This document shows, one piece after another, positions 60,131 through 64,000 of a stretch of 64,000 nucleotides of DNA. The notes beneath the pieces are model-generated. The model was not told the DNA's origin and made no database searches. It saw only the letters and a list, made by a program, of their open reading frames with translations. Numbering within the stretch: the first letter of the stretch is position 1; each line of letters begins with the position of its first letter. This DNA comes from Billgrantia tianxiuensis (GTDB taxonomy: Bacteria; Pseudomonadota; Gammaproteobacteria; Pseudomonadales; Halomonadaceae), in NCBI RefSeq assembly GCF_009834345.1, contig NZ_CP035042.1:4464001-4528000 (forward strand), written 5' to 3'. The translations under genes were made by a program, and so were the position numbers.

Positions 60131-60844
60131 ATGAGTGAACCCTGCGCAATCGTCACCGGCGGCGCCCGCAATATTGGTCAAGCGATCGCCCTGCGCCTGC
60201 AACAGGACGGCTATCGAACCATCGTGCTGGACATCGTCGAGCCGGAGGCGGAATCGCTCAAGGCCGACGCCCGCCGGGTCGACCTCGCCGAGATTGAAGC
60301 GACTCGGGCGGTACTCGCGGAGATCGTCGAGAGCCACAGCGTGGATTGCCTGGTCAATAACGTGGGAATCGTCGCACCAGCGCTGCTCGACGACACGCGG
60401 GTGGAGGACTTCGACCGCCTGATGCACCTCAACGTGCGCTCGGCCCTGGTCTGCACCCAGGCGCTGCTGCCGGGCATGCGCGAACGGCGCCACGGCCGTA
60501 TCGTGATCAACGCCAGCCGCGTGGTGCTGGGCAAGGAGGCGCGCAGCCTCTACAGCGCGACCAAGGGCGCGCTGCAGTCCATGGCCCGCACCTGGGCGCT
60601 GGAGCTGGCCGGCGACGGCATCACCGTCAACTGCGTCGCCCCCGGCCCCATCGCCACCAGCGCCTTCTGGGAGAACAACCCGCCGGACTCCGAGCGCGCG
60701 CGGCGCATCATCGACAACATCCCCGCGCGGCGCATGGGCCAGCCCGAGGACGTGGCCCAGGCGGTGAGCTTCTTCTGCGACGAGCGCAGCGGCTTCGTTA
60801 CCGGCCAGACCCTGTTCGTCTGCGGTGGCGTCAGCGTCGGCTGA
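60131..60844 (+). CDS. Short-chain dehydrogenase/reductase
   Basis: A 237-residue classical SDR: CAIVTGGARNIGQAIALRL, VNNVGIVAPALLDD, NASRVVLGKEARSLYSATKGAL (Ser, Tyr, Lys) and VNCVAPGPIATSAF. No strong Shine-Dalgarno is visible before the ATG. It converges with the CoA-transferase gene 6 bp away. Substrate cannot be named; a ketone or hydroxy acid linked to the transporter cluster is possible. Confidence 0.88.
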   Translation: MSEPCAIVTGGARNIGQAIALRLQQDGYRTIVLDIVEPEAESLKADARRVDLAEIEATRAVLAEIVESHSVDCLVNNVGIVAPALLDDTRVEDFDRLMHLNVRSALVCTQALLPGMRERRHGRIVINASRVVLGKEARSLYSATKGALQSMARTWALELAGDGITVNCVAPGPIATSAFWENNPPDSERARRIIDNIPARRMGQPEDVAQAVSFFCDERSGFVTGQTLFVCGGVSVG

Positions 60845-60850
60845 TGCGCT

Positions 60851-62073
60851 TTAAATAGCACCGCGCTGGCGAAGCGCCTCGATCTCTTCCGGCGCCTTGT
60901 CGAGCAGCCGCGCCAGCACGGCGTCGGTATCCTCGCCCAGCGCCGGCGGCGCCTTGCGGTACTCCAGTTGCGTGCGCGAGTACTTGATCGGATTGGCCAC
61001 GCCGGGTACCGGCCCGTGTCGCGACTCCAGCTCGATCTGCATTCCCCGCGCCTTGACCTGGGGGTCGTCGAAGACCTGGGCGATGTTCTGGATCGGCCCG
61101 CAGGGCACCGCGATCTCGCCCAGCAGCGCCATCCATTCGGTGCTACTGCGGCTGCGGGTGATCTCGACCATGATCGGTACCAGCTCGAGGCGATGTCTCA
61201 CCCGCGCCGGATTGGTCGCAAAGCGCGGGTCCTCGGCCAGTTCGGGCCGCCCCACCGCCCGGCAGAAGCGCTGGAACTGACCATCGTTGCCGATGGCGAT
61301 GATCACCTTCTCACCGTCGGCGGTGGGAAACGGCTGGTAGGGCACCAGGTTGGGGTGATACTCGCCGGTGCGGGTGGGCGGCGTGCCGCTGCAGAAGTAG
61401 TTCTGCGCCTGGTTGGCCAGCCAGCTCACCTGCACGTCGAGCAGGGCCATGTCGATGTACTGCCCTTCGCCGGTCAGGTGGCGATGATGCAGCGCGCCGA
61501 GGATGGCGATGGCGGCGTTCATGCCGGTGGTCAGGTCCGCCACCGCCATGCCGACCCGTTGCGGGCCGGCGCCCGGCTCGCCGTCGGCGGCACCGGTAAT
61601 GCTCATCAGGCCGCCCTGGGCCTGGATCAGGTAGTCGTAGCCGGCCATGGCGGCCATCGGCCCGGTCTGGCCGAAGCCGGTGATGGAGCAGTAGATCAGC
61701 CTGGGGTTGATGGCCTCGAGGGTGGCGTAGTCGAGCCCCTTGCGCGCCAGGCCGCCGCTCTTGAAGTTCTCCACCAGGATATCGCTCTCGGCAGCGAGTT
61801 CGCGGATCAGTGCCTGTCCCTCGGGCCTGCCCATGTCCACGGTCACGAGTGCTTGCCGCGGTTGGCCGAAAGATAATAGGCGGATTCGCGGGTCTCGTTG
61901 CCGTCGCGATCCTTGAGCCAGGGAGGTCCCCAGTGGCGCGTGTCGTCGCCGCTTACCGGGCGCTCGATCTTGATCACCTCCGCGCCCATGTCGGCAAGTA
62001 TCTGGGTGCACCAGGGGCCGGCCATCACCCGGCTCAGGTCGAGCACGCGCAGGCCTGTCAGTGGTCCCGCCAT
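60851..62073 (-). CDS. Class III CoA-transferase, CaiB/BaiF type (frameshifted here)
   Basis: About 407 residues after repair. N-terminus [32 protein letters not shown] is diagnostic, and the catalytic Asp should be in the [14 protein letters not shown] region. The break is at about 61852, where one G added to a short run gives NRGKALVTVDM. Activates a carboxylic acid by CoA transfer. Located 42 bp after tctA on the same strand, suggesting activation of the acid imported by the TTT carrier. Confidence 0.85.
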
Positions 62074-62115
62074 GTCAACGCCTCCCCGGGCTTGCGTTCC
62101 GTTCGTGGCCGGTGC

Positions 62116-63620
62116 TCATGGCGTCTCCTGTGTCGAAGCGGTGCGGGCGGACTGGCGGCGCGCGACGAAATAGCGATACAGCGCCAGCAGGATCGAGCCC
62201 AGCGTCAGGGCGATGAAGAACCAGGTGATCGGGCCGCGCACGAAGATCGACAGGTCGTTGTGGCCGATCAGCAGCGAGCGGCGCAGGTTGTCCTCGAACA
62301 TCGGCCCGAGGATGAAGCCGATCAGGAAGGGGGCCGCCGGAATCGCCGCACGGTTGAAGATGTAGCCCAGCACGCCGAAGCCCAGCATCAGCCACACGTC
62401 GAAGGTGTCGTTGTTCACGGCATAGGCGCCGTAGACGCAGAACATCAGCACGATGGGGAAGAGGATCGACTTGGGGATGTCGGCGATCAGCGAGAAGTAC
62501 TTGATCGCCCCATTCCCCACCACCAGCAGTACCAGCGAGCTAAACATGATGCCGACGAACAGCGCGTAGATCAGCGTCAGGTTCTCCTGGAACATGATCG
62601 GGCCGGGTGTCAGGCCGTGGACCATGAAGGCGCCGAGGATGATGGCGGTAATCACGTCACCGGGGATGCCCAGCGACAGCAGCGGGATCATGGTCGCCCC
62701 GGCCACCCCGTTATTGCCCGCCTCGGCGGCGGCCACGCCTTCCACCTCGCCCTTGCCGAAGTTGTCGCGGTTGGGCGAGCGGCGGCGGGCGTCGCTGTAG
62801 GAGATGAACGCGGCGGCGGTGGCTCCCGTCCCGGGGATGGCGCCGATGATCACGCCGATCAGGCTGCCGCGAATGATGCTCTTCAGGCAACGCTTGAGTT
62901 CGACCAGGGTCATGCCCACCCCGCTGGCCTTGGCCTTGAGGTGCGGCAGCGCCTTCTTGCGGTAGAACTCGATGATCTCGGGAATGGCAAACAGCCCGAT
63001 CAGCAGCGGGATGAACGAGATGGAGTCCATCAGGTTGTAGTTGCCGAAGGTCAGGCGCTGGGAGCCGTAGACCTCGTCCAGCCCTACCAGCGAGAGCAGG
63101 ATGCCCATCAAGGCGGCGAGCAGGCCCTTGATCATCGAGCCGCTGGCCAGCGAGATGATGATGGTCAGCGAGAAGCAGATCAGCCAGAAGAACTCGGGGG
63201 CGCCGAAGTTCAGCGCGATCTTGGCCAGGTAGGCAGCAAAGAAGATCAGCGCGATGTTGGAGATGAAGTCGGCGATCACCGACGAGTAAAGCGCAGTCTT
63301 CAGTGCCTTCTTGGCATGGCCCTGCTGGGCCATGGGTAACCGTCGAGCAGGGTGCAGGCCGAGGCCGGCGAACCCGGCGTGCGGATCAGGATGGCAGTGA
63401 TCGAGCCACCGTACATGCCGCCCTTGTAGATCCCCACCAGCAGCAGGATGGCCGCCACCGGCTCCATGGTGAAGGTGAACGGCAGCGCCAGGGCTACCGC
63501 CATGGTCGCGGTCAGGCCTGGAATCGACCCGACCACCACGCCGATGACGACCCCCAGCGCAATGGCCAGGAAGTTGTCCACGCTGAGAAAGAGATGGAGG
63601 ACTTCCGAAAACATATCCAT
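62116..63620 (-). CDS. tctA: TTT transporter large membrane subunit TctA (frameshifted here)
   Basis: About 501 residues after repair, with about twelve helices. Characteristic motifs GVVVGSIPGLTATMAVALALPFTFTM, YKGGMYGGSITAILIRTPGSPASACTLLDGYPMA and GAIPGTGATAAAFISYSDARR. One base missing in the G run 63335-63337 explains the break at DGYP-MAQQG. ATG 63620 is used; the longer frame starts with TTG. Part of a tripartite tricarboxylate-type uptake system. Confidence 0.88.
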
Positions 63621-63650
63621 GAATTCACCCAAGGGCAGTAGCGCTTGCCG

Positions 63651-64000
63651 TCAGAACGGCATCAGCGGCAGCGGCACGTTCATGACCTTCACGAAAAGGA
63701 AAGTGACGGCGGCGGGAAACACGAACGCCAGGCCATAGACCCACCAGGTCTTGACCGGATGGGCGGCGAACAGGATCAGGGTGGCCAGGATGCCGGAGAT
63801 TACCGCGCCCAGGGGCTCGAACAGCGCCACATATACGATCAGGGCGGCCACCATCAGGGCAAAGCGTAGCCGCGGGCCCTTCTCTATACGCCGCCCGTCA
63901 TCCGCCTCGGTATTATTCACCAGCAGGCCCTGGACGATGAGCAGCAAGGAGAAAACGAGCATCAGACCGCCCACGATGCGTGGCAGCCAGCGTGGCGACA
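63651..64000 (-). CDS. tctB: TTT transporter small membrane subunit TctB (5' end outside window)
   Basis: Partial gene; the frame is open to the window edge (residues SPRWLPRIVGGLMLVF at the boundary). Four hydrophobic segments (MVAALIVYVALFEPLGAVISGILATLILF, YGLAFVFPAAVTFLFVKVMNVPLP) match the TctB family. It lies 30 bp upstream of tctA. A periplasmic TctC receptor gene would be expected outside the window. Confidence 0.8.
   Translation of the reverse strand, partial: SPRWLPRIVGGLMLVFSLLLIVQGLLVNNTEADDGRRIEKGPRLRFALMVAALIVYVALFEPLGAVISGILATLILFAAHPVKTWWVYGLAFVFPAAVTFLFVKVMNVPLPLMPF

Noticed and set aside
61810..63339. A 509-residue plus-strand frame across tctA
   Set aside because: Shadow of the TctA coding sequence; its product is Asp/Gln/His-rich noise with no domain.

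Overview
The window is high-GC, tightly packed chromosomal DNA with many ATGA-type gene overlaps. It looks like a moderately halophilic gammaproteobacterium of the Halomonas type. The grounds are gene content and protein style: a BCCT osmolyte transporter, PQQ-dependent alcohol oxidation, ben/cat aromatic genes, TRAP and TTT carboxylate transporters, and acidic exported proteins. This placement is an inference; no rRNA or tRNA marker is present.

Layout. (1) 0-9.4 kb: a membrane diguanylate cyclase, a coiled-coil protein, a TelA/accessory membrane protein pair, an extensin-like exported protein, a BCCT transporter, a luciferase-like monooxygenase, the AzlCD exporter and a small membrane protein. 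(2) 9.6-26.6 kb: a PQQ/alcohol-oxidation island with two cytochromes c, an ABC transporter with a beta-propeller and two periplasmic binding proteins, and a quinoprotein alcohol dehydrogenase carrying the Asp-Tyr-Asp motif of lanthanide-type enzymes. It continues with pqqABCDEF, including the 23-residue PqqA, and glutathione-dependent formaldehyde oxidation (frmA, gfa). (3) 26.7-34.1 kb: a MarR regulator and an amine or amino-acid module of AraC regulator, porin, class III aminotransferase, aldehyde dehydrogenase and APC permease. A 208-bp MITE with 4-bp target duplications follows. (4) 34.6-47.5 kb: an operon resembling the indole-3-acetate (iac) catabolic cluster. It holds amidase, flavin monooxygenase, flavin reductase, Rieske oxygenase, ferredoxin reductase, SDR and SnoaL-like genes. 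Unusually it also carries a tautomerase, maleylacetate reductase and hydroxyquinol 1,2-dioxygenase, and it is preceded by a DctPQM TRAP transporter. An identical 19-bp operator-like sequence lies upstream of both the TRAP genes and the amidase. (5) 47.6-59.4 kb: a large P-loop protein, two BenE-type porters, and catBCA-benABCD in one direction, divergent from catR with an ATAC-N7-GTAT box. (6) 59.4-64 kb: a methyltransferase, an SDR, a class III CoA-transferase and a TctA/TctB transporter cut by the window end.

How it fits together. Alcohols are oxidised in the periplasm and formaldehyde is cleared in the cytoplasm. Aromatic acids enter through BenE, TRAP or TTT carriers and pass through two Rieske systems to catechol (cat branch) or, apparently, hydroxyquinol (maleylacetate branch). 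Both branches feed 3-oxoadipate metabolism.

Sequence quality. At least 13 genes carry frameshifts (15 sites). Each is explained by one missing base in a run of G or C, and adding the base restores a normal-length product. I read these as sequence errors rather than pseudogenes and give repaired gene boundaries.
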